Below, one piece after another: positions 1 to 7,154 of a DNA stretch of 24,323 nt. The stretch spans positions 1-24,323 of the forward strand of contig JBEBHH010000043.1 of the NCBI GenBank assembly GCA_040080965.1, in the 5' to 3' direction. The position numbers and the translations under genes were made by a program. Below the pieces are notes generated by a model. That model had not been told where the DNA came from, searched no databases, and saw nothing but the letters and a program-made list of their open reading frames with translations. This DNA is from SHZI01 sp040080965. Lineage in GTDB: Bacteria; Pseudomonadota; Gammaproteobacteria; Steroidobacterales; GCA-2729495. The stretch's first letter is position 1. Each line of letters starts with the position of its first letter.

Positions 1-675
1 CGCCGCCGGGAGCTCGCCGACCGGGGCTGGACCCAGCTGCCGGGTTTCCTTGGCACGGGCGCCGCTGAGGCGCTCCATGGGACGCTGGCCCAGGTGGTGG
101 ACTGGCGCTTCGTGCTCAACCACCAGGGCCGCCACCACGACGTGCACCCCCTGCAGGTCGCGGCCATCGACGCCAGCGCCCGGGAGGCCATCGCCGCCGG
201 CATCGCCACCGGTGCGCAGCGCGGGTTCCAGTACGCCTACGACAACTACCCGGTCGGGGACATCGCGGCTGCAGGGGGCCAGCTGGACCCGGTGCTCGCC
301 GCAGCACACACGGTGATTGCCGGCGGGGTGTTTGCCGGCTTCCTCCGGGACCTCACCGGCGACGAGCGCGTCGCGACCGCCGACGTCCAGGCCACGCGTT
401 ACCGGCCAGGGCATTTCCTGACCACCCACGACGACCACGTGGACGGCAAGCACCGCCTGTATGCCTGGGTGCTCGGACTCACGAAGAACTGGCGTCCCGA
501 GTTCGGCGGCCTGCTGCTGTTCCACGATCCCTCCGGCCAGATCGAGCGGGGACTCACGCCCGCCTTCAACGTGCTGAACCTCTTCCGGGTTCCGCATCCC
601 CATTCCGTCAGCCAGGTCGCCAGCTTCGCGCCCGCCTTCCGCTACTCGCTCACCGGCTGGCTCAAGGCGCGATAG
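1..675 (+). CDS. 2-oxoglutarate/Fe(II)-dependent oxygenase (prolyl-4-hydroxylase type), 5'-truncated by window edge
   Basis: The reading frame is open from base 1, so the N-terminus lies outside the window and at least 224 residues are present. Seen: an H-x-D pair in THDDH (about 427-435), a distal His in the PHPHSVSQV stretch (about 595-620) and a conserved-looking Arg in FRYSLTGW near 640. This is the usual facial triad plus 2-oxoglutarate anchor of the double-stranded beta-helix dioxygenases. Known for the family: these enzymes hydroxylate protein prolines or small molecules using O2 and 2-oxoglutarate, with succinate and CO2 as co-products. The single-domain layout resembles the bacterial SM-20/EGL-9-like group (COG3751). 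The substrate cannot be told. The next gene begins 4 bases after the stop, so the two are probably co-transcribed and perhaps translationally coupled. Confidence 0.82.
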   Translation, partial: RRRELADRGWTQLPGFLGTGAAEALHGTLAQVVDWRFVLNHQGRHHDVHPLQVAAIDASAREAIAAGIATGAQRGFQYAYDNYPVGDIAAAGGQLDPVLAAAHTVIAGGVFAGFLRDLTGDERVATADVQATRYRPGHFLTTHDDHVDGKHRLYAWVLGLTKNWRPEFGGLLLFHDPSGQIERGLTPAFNVLNLFRVPHPHSVSQVASFAPAFRYSLTGWLKAR

Positions 676-679
676 CCGG

Positions 680-1513
680 GTGGTGCCACTGCCGCTCCTG
701 ACCAGGCCGGTCCACGAGGCCATGCGGGCGGCGGTGTCCGCCGGAGCGCCGACTGTCGAATGTTCGCTGGACCTGGAGCGCTCGAAGACGACCATTGCGG
801 TGGACGACGGCGGATGGCTGCACGCGGGCCAGCGCTTTCCCTGGCTCGAGTCCTGCAAGGACCGGACGATCTATCACTGGAGCGGCGAGTCCTTCGAGCC
901 GGTTTCGCGCTTCGGCGCGTCCCTGATCAAGCTGGTGCCCACCGAGTGGGGGCCGCCGACCTTCGAGATCGATGGCATCAAGATGCTGCCCACCGCGCAT
1001 GTGTCCCCCTGGGACGACGCCGGCCGCAAGGTCGGCCTCATCCGGCCGCGGGGCAAGGTGGTGCTCGATACCTGCGGGGGACTGGGCTACTTCGCGGCCT
1101 GGTGCCTCGACGGCGGCGCCTCGCGGGTGATGTCCTGGGAGAAGAACGCCGATGTGCTCTGGTTGCGCGGCCTCAACCCCTGGTCGCCCGAGGGCAGCGG
1201 CCGCAGCTGCTCCGGGCTGGAACTGACCCGGGGCGACATCGGCGAGGCAATCCTCCGGCTCCCCGGCGCCTCAGTCGACGCGATCCTCCACGATCCGCCC
1301 CGCTTCGGCATCGCGGGGGAACTCTATTCCGGGGACTTCTACGACCAGCTGGCCCGGGTGCTCCGGCGCCGGGGGCGACTGTTCCACTACACCGGCACAC
1401 CCAACCGGCTGACCACCGGCCGCGACGTCCCGGGCGAGGTGGCCAGGCGCCTGCGCGGGGCGGGGTTTGCCACGGAACCCTGCGGCGATGGCGTCCTGGC
1501 GGTCCGGAAATAG
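680..1513 (+). CDS. SAM-dependent methyltransferase, COG2521-like
   Basis: 277 residues from a GTG start 4 bases after the upstream stop; an in-frame ATG at 722 is an alternative. Residues 128-136 (VLDTCGGLG) look like Rossmann methyltransferase motif I. An acidic residue in SWEKN (152-156) fits motif II, and HDPPRFG (204-210) has the D-P-P-R form seen in COG2521 proteins, a family best known from archaea. The N-terminal 120 residues resemble the beta-rich region that precedes the catalytic domain in that family. The reaction would be methyl transfer from SAM; a nucleic-acid or polyamine-type substrate is possible, but this is inference. The likely operon partner is the 2OG oxygenase. No terminator is obvious after the stop. 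Confidence 0.72.
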   Translation: MVPLPLLTRPVHEAMRAAVSAGAPTVECSLDLERSKTTIAVDDGGWLHAGQRFPWLESCKDRTIYHWSGESFEPVSRFGASLIKLVPTEWGPPTFEIDGIKMLPTAHVSPWDDAGRKVGLIRPRGKVVLDTCGGLGYFAAWCLDGGASRVMSWEKNADVLWLRGLNPWSPEGSGRSCSGLELTRGDIGEAILRLPGASVDAILHDPPRFGIAGELYSGDFYDQLARVLRRRGRLFHYTGTPNRLTTGRDVPGEVARRLRGAGFATEPCGDGVLAVRK

Positions 1514-1544
1514 CCACGGCCCGCGCCGTGCCCGGAACGGCTGG

Positions 1545-1573
1545 TTGACGCGGCCCCCCGCATAGACTAGCGT
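1545..1573 (+). promoter_or_regulatory. possible sigma-70 promoter of the cold-shock gene
   Basis: TTGACG (1545-1550) is separated by 17 bases from TAGCGT (1568-1573). The -35 is close to consensus and the -10 is weak. If real, transcription would start near 1580 and give a 5' leader of roughly 165 bases. That matches the long structured leaders known for CspA-type mRNAs. The leader becomes AT-rich near the gene and holds an inverted repeat, GTCTAA-ct-TTAGAC (1699-1712). Apart from this, 1514-1746 holds no gene that I can support. Confidence 0.3.
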
Positions 1574-1746
1574 GGCCGGGCAATCTTCGATTTTGGCCCT
1601 GCCTCGTCCACAGGATCCCGTCCGGGATACTCAAACCTAGTAGCCACCCATAACCCCAGATTGTCCGATGTCCGGCGCTCGTCGCAGGACTCGGCAGTGT
1701 CTAACTTTAGACGTTTGTCGTAATTTTTTAATGAGGTGCTTACCAA

Positions 1747-1950
1747 ATGGCTACCGGTACTGTTAAGTGGTTCAACGCCCAGAAGGGCTATGGTTTCATT
1801 CAGCCGTCGGATGGTTCGAAGGACGTTTTCGTCCACGTGACCGCCGTCCAGGCTGCCGGCCTCGCGACCCTCAATGAGGGCCAGAGCGTGACTTTCGAAG
1901 TCACCAACGAGCGCGGCAAGCCTTCGGCAGCGAACCTGCGCGCTGCCTGA
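1747..1950 (+). CDS. CspA-family cold-shock protein
   Basis: 67 residues, the standard size for a single cold-shock domain. RNP1 is KGYGFI (residues 13-18) and RNP2 is VFVHV (27-31), with the usual TGTVKWFN opening. The protein binds single-stranded RNA/DNA and acts as an RNA chaperone in the cytoplasm. The ATG follows a GAGGTG ribosome-binding site. Codon use differs from the neighbours, with GGT, GTT and ACT near the start, as expected for a highly expressed gene. It stands alone: a long leader precedes it and a strong intrinsic terminator follows 22 bases after the stop. Which csp paralogue it is cannot be told. Confidence 0.95.
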   Translation: MATGTVKWFNAQKGYGFIQPSDGSKDVFVHVTAVQAAGLATLNEGQSVTFEVTNERGKPSAANLRAA

Positions 1951-1972
1951 TAGCAGCGTGACGTGACGACCG

Positions 1973-2006
1973 CGAAGCCCCGGCATGTCCGGGGCTTCGT
2001 TTTTTT
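1973..2006 (+). terminator. Rho-independent terminator of the cold-shock gene
   Basis: A perfect 11-bp stem (CGAAGCCCCGG at 1973-1983 with its complement at 1989-1999) has a 5-base loop and is followed by seven T (2000-2006). The next gene starts only 29 bases later. Confidence 0.95.
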
Positions 2007-2035
2007 GGGCCTGATTTCCGTTTACGCTTGCGCGC

Positions 2036-2794
2036 ATGGTTCGCTGGCTGCTGCTTGCCGTGTCGGTTGTCGCCGTGGGCGTGGCCCTGTTCCTGCCGCC
2101 GGTGCCCCAGGACCCGGCCTACCACGCGTTTTCGGACGGGGCGGCGGCGTTCGGCATGCCCAACTTCCTCAATGTGGCGTCGAACCTGCCATTCCTCCTG
2201 GTCGGGGCCTGGGGGCTCGGCACCGTCCCGGCGCGGCTCCCGGCGATCCCCCGCCCGGCCTATATCCTCTTCTGCCTCGGCGTGATGCTGGTCGGCGCCG
2301 GCTCGGCGTATTACCACTACGCGCCCACCAGCGACACGCTGGTCTGGGACCGGCTGCCCATGACGATCGCCTTCATGGCCCTGTTCTCCATCGTCATCGG
2401 CGACCGCCTTTCCGCTCCCCTCGGTCGCCGTCTGCTGTGGCCGCTGGTCGTCGCGGGAATCCTGTCCGTCATGTACTGGGACTGGACCGAGCTGCAGGGG
2501 CGGGGCGACCTCCGGGCCTACGGACTGGTGCAGTTCCTCCCGATGGTGCTGATGCCGGTCATGCTGCTGGCGGAAAAGGGCAGGGGGCTGCGCACGCCCT
2601 GGCTCTGGGCCACGCTCGGCACCTATGCCCTGGCCAAGGTTGCCGAGCAGTTCGATGCCGCCGTCCATACCGCGACAGGCGTGCTGAGCGGTCACACGCT
2701 GAAGCACCTGATTGGAGCGCTTGCCGTGTTCTGGGCACTTCGCGCCATGCACGCCGCGAACGCGTCAGGCGCCGGCGATCGTCACGACCTTTAG
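2036..2794 (+). CDS. alkaline ceramidase-like integral membrane hydrolase (CREST superfamily)
   Basis: 252 residues with about seven hydrophobic segments (roughly 4-21, 46-66, 75-92, 108-122, 131-147, 163-178, 190-203 and 218-238, some short). Diagnostic pieces seen: GSAYYHYAPTSDTLVWDRLP (89-108), carrying His94 and the W-D-R turn, and SGHTLKHLIGA (218-228), carrying His220 and His224. In alkaline/phytoceramidases such His residues and an Asp hold the catalytic zinc. The family cleaves the amide bond of ceramides. In bacteria without sphingolipids the substrate is unknown and many relatives are annotated only as ceramidase-domain or membrane proteins. Its 3' end overlaps the convergent DUF167 gene by 30 bases. 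The start is the first ATG after the csp terminator; no clear Shine-Dalgarno is visible. Confidence 0.78.
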   Translation: MVRWLLLAVSVVAVGVALFLPPVPQDPAYHAFSDGAAAFGMPNFLNVASNLPFLLVGAWGLGTVPARLPAIPRPAYILFCLGVMLVGAGSAYYHYAPTSDTLVWDRLPMTIAFMALFSIVIGDRLSAPLGRRLLWPLVVAGILSVMYWDWTELQGRGDLRAYGLVQFLPMVLMPVMLLAEKGRGLRTPWLWATLGTYALAKVAEQFDAAVHTATGVLSGHTLKHLIGALAVFWALRAMHAANASGAGDRHDL

Positions 2795-2992
2795 ACGGCC
2801 CGACGCACCGCGCTTGATGGTCACCCGGGACTTCGGCTGGCCGAAATGCCGGGCGACGAGCGCCACCAGTTCCGCGTTCGCCTTGCCGTCCACCGGCGGG
2901 GCCTTCAGGGTCGCCAGCCAGGTGCCGTCGGCAAGCTGCTCGAGGTGGCTCGCCCGGGCATTGGGCTTCACCTTGACCTGCAGGGTCTTCAG
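2765..2992 (-). CDS. DUF167/YggU-family protein, probable CTG start
   Basis: The core LQVKVKPNARAS...APPVDGKANAELVALVA...SRVTIKRGASGRLKVV is a textbook DUF167 domain, a small alpha/beta fold of unknown biochemical role. No ATG, GTG or TTG lies at the expected place. The only normal start codons in frame (GTG at 3067, TTG at 3097, GTG at 3106) lie deep inside the upstream gene and would add an N-terminal stretch foreign to the family. A CTG at 2992 overlaps the upstream TGA (CTGA), has AGGG nine bases before it, and gives 75 residues beginning MKTLQVKVKP, the natural family start. I chose it on that basis. The pair with DUF1289 points to a coupled operon. Confidence 0.72.
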   Translation of the reverse strand: MKTLQVKVKPNARASHLEQLADGTWLATLKAPPVDGKANAELVALVARHFGQPKSRVTIKRGASGRLKVVTIAGA

Positions 2993-3186
2993 GTTCCGGA
3001 GCCCTGTTTCCGTGCCTTGCAGCGGGCCAGGATCCCGAGCTTCTCGGCTTCGCTGGCCGTGCCCCACGCCGACAGTTCCGGCCGGGTGCGGAAGCAACCG
3101 AAGCACAGGCCGTCGCTGCCGATGCAGCAGATGCCGACGCAGGGACTGGGAACCGGCGCCTGGGGCATGGGTGATTCAGGAGTCAT
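2989..3186 (-). CDS. DUF1289-family small cysteine-rich protein
   Basis: 65 residues with four cysteines arranged CVGICCIG-x4-LCFGCFRT (C16, C20, C28, C31), followed by E-x2-W. This is the typical DUF1289 signature, a small domain thought to bind a metal or FeS centre, though the function is not established. It starts at ATG 3186; ATG 3168 is an in-frame alternative. It is divergent from the reductase gene at 3224 with only 37 bases between starts, and it overlaps the following DUF167 gene through CTGA. Confidence 0.85.
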   Translation of the reverse strand: MTPESPMPQAPVPSPCVGICCIGSDGLCFGCFRTRPELSAWGTASEAEKLGILARCKARKQGSGT

Positions 3187-3223
3187 GGACGATTCAGGTG
3201 GCCTGACGCGGTACAGTTCAATT

Positions 3224-4339
3224 ATGACCCAGTGGCTTCTCTACGGCGCCAACGGCTACACCGGGCGGCTGATGGCCATCGAGGCCGCCCGGCGCGGGCT
3301 GGCACCTGTGCTGGCGGGCCGCAACGCGCCAGCCCTGTACGCGCTGGGCAGGGAACTCGGCCTCCCGGTCCGGATCTTCGGCCTCGCGGACCCGGCTGCC
3401 GTCGCCGAAGGATTGTGGGATGTGTCCCTTGTGCTCCATTGCGCCGGGCCCTTCTCCGCAACCAGTGCGGCCATGCTCGAGGGCTGCTTCGCGGCCGGCG
3501 CTTATTACGTCGACATCACCGGCGAGATCGACGTGTTCGCCCACTGCCACGCGCAGGATGCCCGGGCCAGGGACCGCGGCATCGTCGTCCTGCCCGGCGC
3601 CGGCTTTGACGTGGTGCCCACGGATTGTGTCGCCGGGCTGCTGAAGCGCGCACTGCCCGATGCCACGTCGCTCGTGCTCGGCTTCGAGGCCGGCGGCGGC
3701 GCAAGCCCCGGCACCACCAAGACCGGCGTCGAGGGACTCGCCCGTGGTGGTCGCGTACGGCGCGGCGGTGCGCTCGTGCCAGTCCCGCTCGCCTACAAGT
3801 CCCGCACGTTCGACCACGACGGCCGCTCCCGCACGGCCATGACGATCCCCTGGGGCGATCTCTACACCGCCTGGGTATCCACGGGCATCCCGGACATCGA
3901 GACCTACCTGGTCGCCTCGCCCCGGGCGATCGCGGCGGCGCGACGGGCCAACTGGCTGCGGCCACTACTCGGCCGGCCCGCCGTCGTGCGCTACCTGCAG
4001 CGGCGCGTCGAGGCGCGGGTCCAGGGGCCTTCGGGGGAGACCCGGCAGCGGACCCGCTCGCGGATCTGGGGCGAGGTGCGCAATGCGCGGGGCGAGGAGC
4101 GCCGCGTGGAGATCGACACGCCCAACGGCTACGACCTCACCGTCACTGGCGCGCTCGGTATCGTCCAGCACCTGCTCGGTGCGGAGGTGCCTGGCGGCTA
4201 CTACACGCCGGCCATGCTCATGGGCGCCGACTACGTCCTGTCGCTGCCTGACGTCAGGGTCGTAGGCGCGCCTTCAGGCCCGACCGGGCCCGGCGAGAAT
4301 CGAGTCCGCGAGTCTCTCGCCGGGCCCGGTCGGGCCTGA
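3224..4339 (+). CDS. saccharopine dehydrogenase-like NAD(P)-binding reductase (COG3268, trans-acting enoyl-reductase type), C-terminus extended by a repeat
   Basis: 371 residues. The N-terminal Rossmann motif GANGYTG (8-14) comes two strands after the start, so ATG 3224 is right although the frame is open further upstream. HCAGPFS, GAYYVDITGE and PGAGFDVVPTDC are typical of the saccharopine dehydrogenase NADP-binding superfamily. Relatives reduce lipid intermediates (mycobacterial trans-acting enoyl reductase) or are uncharacterised. Residues from about 347 to the stop are encoded inside the inverted repeat 4262-4351. The GTA of the left GTAG is read as Val, so the frame runs on and ends at a TGA in the right arm. 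That Gly/Pro/Arg-rich tail is very likely an accidental addition. Cytoplasmic; substrate unknown. Confidence 0.8.
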   Translation: MTQWLLYGANGYTGRLMAIEAARRGLAPVLAGRNAPALYALGRELGLPVRIFGLADPAAVAEGLWDVSLVLHCAGPFSATSAAMLEGCFAAGAYYVDITGEIDVFAHCHAQDARARDRGIVVLPGAGFDVVPTDCVAGLLKRALPDATSLVLGFEAGGGASPGTTKTGVEGLARGGRVRRGGALVPVPLAYKSRTFDHDGRSRTAMTIPWGDLYTAWVSTGIPDIETYLVASPRAIAAARRANWLRPLLGRPAVVRYLQRRVEARVQGPSGETRQRTRSRIWGEVRNARGEERRVEIDTPNGYDLTVTGALGIVQHLLGAEVPGGYYTPAMLMGADYVLSLPDVRVVGAPSGPTGPGENRVRESLAGPGRA

Positions 4340-4351
4340 AGGCGCGCCTAC
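4262..4351. repeat. GTAG-headed REP-type palindrome (copy A), perfect 37-bp arms
   Basis: The left arm 4262-4298 begins GTAGGCGCGCCTTCAGG. The right arm 4315-4351 is its exact reverse complement, and the loop is 16 bases. It lies between convergent genes. The TAG of the right tip (read on the minus strand, 4350-4348) is the stop codon of the FG-GAP gene, and the left tip is inside the plus-strand reductase gene. No T-tract flanks it, so it is not a classical intrinsic terminator, but the transcript would form a very stable hairpin in both directions. Its arms are longer and partly different from copies B and C, so it may be a separate subfamily. Confidence 0.93.
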
Positions 4352-5991
4352 GGCACCGGGCAGGCGATAGTGACGTCGGCCGGGCACTGCACCCGGTCCC
4401 CGCGCTTGCCCTTGCGGAAGCTGAAGATGTGCACCTGCCGGGCCTCGAACACCGGGATGTAGAGCTCCGCCATGCCGTCCTCGCCGGGCCGGTCGTAGCG
4501 CCAGGCCAGGCCGCCGATGGTCGAGATCACCTCGCCCTTGGGGTCCAGGGCGATCGTCTGGGTGGTATTCGCGCCGTAGTGATCGTTGATGTCGAAGATC
4601 GTCACGGACTCGTAGGCCCAGTCGTCCTTCTGCTGGCTCCGGGGCCTCAGCACCCACACCTTTGACGCTTCGTCGCCGCCCACGACAATCCACGGCTTCT
4701 CCCGCTCCTCAAGCCGGCGCTCCGGCCAGAAGGCGATCGCGCGGTTCGGCGCGAGCCGGCCGGGACCTCGCACCGGTTTCGGGAAGGTCGGGTTGGGCCG
4801 GATGTTGTCCTTGAGGATGCGGGTGGTCCAGTCTTCGTCGAACAGCTTGCCGCTGGCCGGCTGCTCCAGGGCGATCACCCGGCCGGGGAGCGCGTCCCTG
4901 GTCACGTCGAAGCAGCCGTCGCCCTGGTGATTGCTGGTCAGGATCTCGAGGCGGCCGTCGCCGTTCAGGTCCTCGGGCTCCACGGCGAACGGGCGGCCCT
5001 GGCCGGTCATGACCGTCTTCCGCCGGAGTGGCCGCCGCACCGGGTCCACGTCCTTCCACTGGCCGCCGGCGGGCGCGCCGAACACCGTGATGTTGTCGCT
5101 GGTGAAGAAGTGCGTGGCGATGATCTCCGGCACGCCATCCGCGTCCAGGTCGGACAGCGCCATGTTCACTTCGGGGCCGCCCGTCTCGGCGGGCAGGCCG
5201 ACGAGCACACGGATCTCCCAGGGCACGTCGGGCTTCAGCGCCGCGCCGGGATTGCGGAACCAGACCAGCTCGCCCACTGGCGGGCACTGGTACAGGAAGG
5301 GCATCAGGTTGGCGCGCGCGGTGATCAGGTCCTTGAGGCCGTCGCCGTCCATGTCGTGGAACAGGGCCTGGTGGTAGAACCAGCGGTCATTGCGGATCTT
5401 GTCCGGGCTCTTGCCCGCGGAGCAGTCCGGCGTGCCGGTGCCGGCCTCGACCACGACGAACTCGGTGCGTTTCGGATCGTCGACGTTCACCAGCGTGATG
5501 CGGCCGGGTTTCGGCGTGGCCAGGAAACCGCCCGGGACCACGACGGCCTCGAAGGGCACAACTCCATCCGGCACCCGGCCCGATTCGTTGGGCCAGACGT
5601 GGCGGAACGGCTCGCCCGCGCGGTCCGTCAGGATCTCGAGTTCCTTCTGCGCGTTGAAGGCCGCGGGGTTCACGCCGGCCAGGTCGGGAATCCAGGCCGT
5701 CAGGTCCCGCTCGAAGACGCGGGCGACCTTCTCGCCGGTAGGGTCCTTTTCCACATTGAAGAAGCTCGACATCAGCAGCGCGTCGCGGGTTTCCGCGCCC
5801 TTGCCGGTCGGGAACGGCGCCACCTGGAGGAAGGCCGGATTGAAGGGCAGGTTGATGACGCCCTTCCGGTAGAGGGGCACACAGGCCTCCTCGCCGGTGG
5901 CGGCGGAGCCTGCGGCGAGGGTGCAGGCGAGCGCCAGGGGAGGGGCGATGAAGCGGGAGCTGCGCCGATGGCGCGTCGAGCCGAGCAGCAA
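4348..5991 (-). CDS. secreted FG-GAP/VCBS-repeat protein
   Basis: 547 residues from a TTG start at 5991. This start has GGAGG six bases upstream (6002-5998) and puts a signal peptide at the N-terminus: basic RHRR, a hydrophobic FIAPPLALACTLAAG core, and cleavage near residue 30. No in-frame ATG would preserve the signal peptide; the only one further upstream is about 40 codons away and precedes non-signal sequence. Calcium-loop motifs of the FG-GAP/VCBS type are DMDGDG (about 213-218), DLDADG (281-286) and DLNGDG (341-346), each followed by a hydrophobic I/L triplet. This implies a beta-propeller like the integrin-alpha N-terminal fold. Probable location is periplasmic or extracellular; no enzyme motif is recognised. 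The stop codon TAG is the tip of palindrome A. It lies downstream of the OMP terminator at 6100-6128 and probably has its own promoter. Confidence 0.8.
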   Translation of the reverse strand: MLLGSTRHRRSSRFIAPPLALACTLAAGSAATGEEACVPLYRKGVINLPFNPAFLQVAPFPTGKGAETRDALLMSSFFNVEKDPTGEKVARVFERDLTAWIPDLAGVNPAAFNAQKELEILTDRAGEPFRHVWPNESGRVPDGVVPFEAVVVPGGFLATPKPGRITLVNVDDPKRTEFVVVEAGTGTPDCSAGKSPDKIRNDRWFYHQALFHDMDGDGLKDLITARANLMPFLYQCPPVGELVWFRNPGAALKPDVPWEIRVLVGLPAETGGPEVNMALSDLDADGVPEIIATHFFTSDNITVFGAPAGGQWKDVDPVRRPLRRKTVMTGQGRPFAVEPEDLNGDGRLEILTSNHQGDGCFDVTRDALPGRVIALEQPASGKLFDEDWTTRILKDNIRPNPTFPKPVRGPGRLAPNRAIAFWPERRLEEREKPWIVVGGDEASKVWVLRPRSQQKDDWAYESVTIFDINDHYGANTTQTIALDPKGEVISTIGGLAWRYDRPGEDGMAELYIPVFEARQVHIFSFRKGKRGDRVQCPADVTIACPVP

Positions 5992-6099
5992 GTTCAGCCT
6001 CCGGAAGGTGAGCTGTGTCCAGTCTAGTACGGTGTGGACGCGATCACGAGGATTCCGAAGCAGCTGTTCGCAGTGCGACCCGGGACGAATCGACGGGCC

Positions 6100-6128
6100 A
6101 AAAAAAACGCCCCGCACGAGGCGGGGCG
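6100..6128 (-). terminator. Rho-independent terminator of the 6154-6780 beta-barrel gene
   Basis: On the minus strand, an 8-bp stem of CGCCCCGC and its complement (6121-6128 with 6108-6115) has a 5-base loop and is followed by eight T (6107-6100). It starts 26 bases beyond the stop. Confidence 0.93.
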
Positions 6129-6153
6129 CCGTAGTCAGGCGGTCTGCCGGGCG

Positions 6154-6780
6154 TCAGAGAATGTCGGCAAACGACCAGCGCACGTCGAAGCGTGCCGCGT
6201 CCCCGCTGAAGCCTGACGGCACGCCCGGGTAGCCACCCAGGGAAACTGTCAGTCCGGTCGACAGGTTGGACGTCCAGTTATAGCGGCCGCCGACCTCAAC
6301 CGTCGTGTCGTGGAAGTCCACGTTGCTGCTGCCACCCTCGGAGCCGTCGATGTACCAGACTTCGCCTGTGACCTCCAACTTTTCCGTGACGCTGTGTCGC
6401 AGGCCCAGGCCGATGCCAAAACCGTCCGAATCAGGACCATTGTCGTCGTACTCGTAGTCGAAGTAGGACAGGTCGGTGATCAGCTGGGTATTTGGTGTCA
6501 GCTGCGGGTGGGCACCAACAACAACGCGAAAGCCATCGAAGTCGTTAGAGGTGCTTCCAAAATCGGATTCGCCATCCAGGTAGCTGAGTTGGCCGTGCCA
6601 CTTCTGCGCGAAGGCGATGCTGCCCTTGAGCTCGAGAGCGTCGGTTTCGAAGTTGTCGTTGCCGTCTGCCGACAGGTAGGCGAACTCGCCAAACGTCCAT
6701 GGCTGTGCTGCCTGGGCCGTAGCGGCGCCCAGCAGGGCGGCTCCGGACAACAATGCAATTCCCATTCCCTTGATCTTCAT
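6154..6780 (-). CDS. small outer-membrane beta-barrel protein
   Basis: 208 residues. The signal peptide MKIKGMGIALLSG...ATAQA is cleaved near residue 25. The mature part is a run of short amphipathic strands with alternating hydrophobic residues and many Asp/Asn/Gly turns, e.g. GQLSYLDGES, LITDLSYFDYEYDD and GFGIGLGLRHSV, and it ends FDVRWSFADIL. This fits an 8-10-stranded barrel; relatives are annotated as putative porins or OmpW/OmpA-like barrels without a function. An AAGGAGA ribosome-binding site lies 8 bases before the ATG. A terminator follows. A perfect palindrome, TTGTCGCGACAA, sits 24 bases upstream of the start. Confidence 0.75.
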   Translation of the reverse strand: MKIKGMGIALLSGAALLGAATAQAAQPWTFGEFAYLSADGNDNFETDALELKGSIAFAQKWHGQLSYLDGESDFGSTSNDFDGFRVVVGAHPQLTPNTQLITDLSYFDYEYDDNGPDSDGFGIGLGLRHSVTEKLEVTGEVWYIDGSEGGSSNVDFHDTTVEVGGRYNWTSNLSTGLTVSLGGYPGVPSGFSGDAARFDVRWSFADIL

Positions 6781-6804
6781 TCGTCAGTCTCCTTACTTTT
6801 CACT

Positions 6805-6816
6805 TTGTCGCGACAA
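6805..6816. promoter_or_regulatory. perfect 12-bp palindrome in the leader of the beta-barrel gene
   Basis: TTGTCGCGACAA reads identically on both strands and lies between the likely promoter region and the ribosome-binding site of the 6780 gene. It could be an operator or a leader hairpin. Nothing in the sequence names a regulator. Confidence 0.3.
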
Positions 6817-7056
6817 CTGGGATAACCCCGTCGGCCGGTTGCGCTCACGGCTCGGCGGGGAGGCGTAGTGTAGTCGCAACGGATTGACAGACCCTTAACA
6901 GAATCGCTGGAAAGCCCACGAAAATCAGGTATTTCGGGTGGTAATCCGAGTGGCCTTTCTGCAACGAGTTTCTTTGGGGTGAATTCTAGATCGCTATATG
7001 GGCAAGAAAACCCCATTTACGAATCGATTGCGGGAGGATCGAAGCGTACCGGCAAG

Positions 7057-7092
7057 AAAAAGGGGCCCCCGCCACAGCGTAGCGGGGGCCCC
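7057..7092 (-). terminator. Rho-independent terminator of the 7155-7739 beta-barrel gene
   Basis: A perfect 11-bp stem (GGGGCCCCCGC at 7062-7072 with its complement at 7082-7092) has a 9-base loop and is followed on the minus strand by five T (7061-7057). Confidence 0.9.
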
Positions 7093-7154
7093 AATTTAAG
7101 TCGCGTTAAGCTGGCCCCGTCCGTCGATGCGGGGCTCGTGCTTCCGCTACCGCG

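Larger units (their letters stand above)
6781..7154. other. intergenic region between two beta-barrel genes
   Basis: 374 bases without a supportable gene. It holds the ribosome-binding site of the 6780 gene, the palindrome 6805-6816 and, at 7057-7092, the terminator of the next gene upstream. The part around 6890-7030 is more AT-rich than the surroundings and probably holds the promoter of the 6780 gene, but I could not identify one convincingly. Short open frames on either strand here lack ribosome-binding sites and recognisable sequence. Confidence 0.6.

Noticed and set aside
1699..1712. GTCTAA-ct-TTAGAC in the csp leader as an intrinsic hairpin
   Set aside because: A two-base loop is too tight for a normal hairpin; it may be a protein site, but nothing else supports it, so it is mentioned only in the promoter entry.
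6884..6889. Perfect TTGACA on the plus strand in the barrel intergenic region
   Set aside because: No -10 element at 16-18 bases and no plus-strand gene downstream; both neighbours are on the minus strand.
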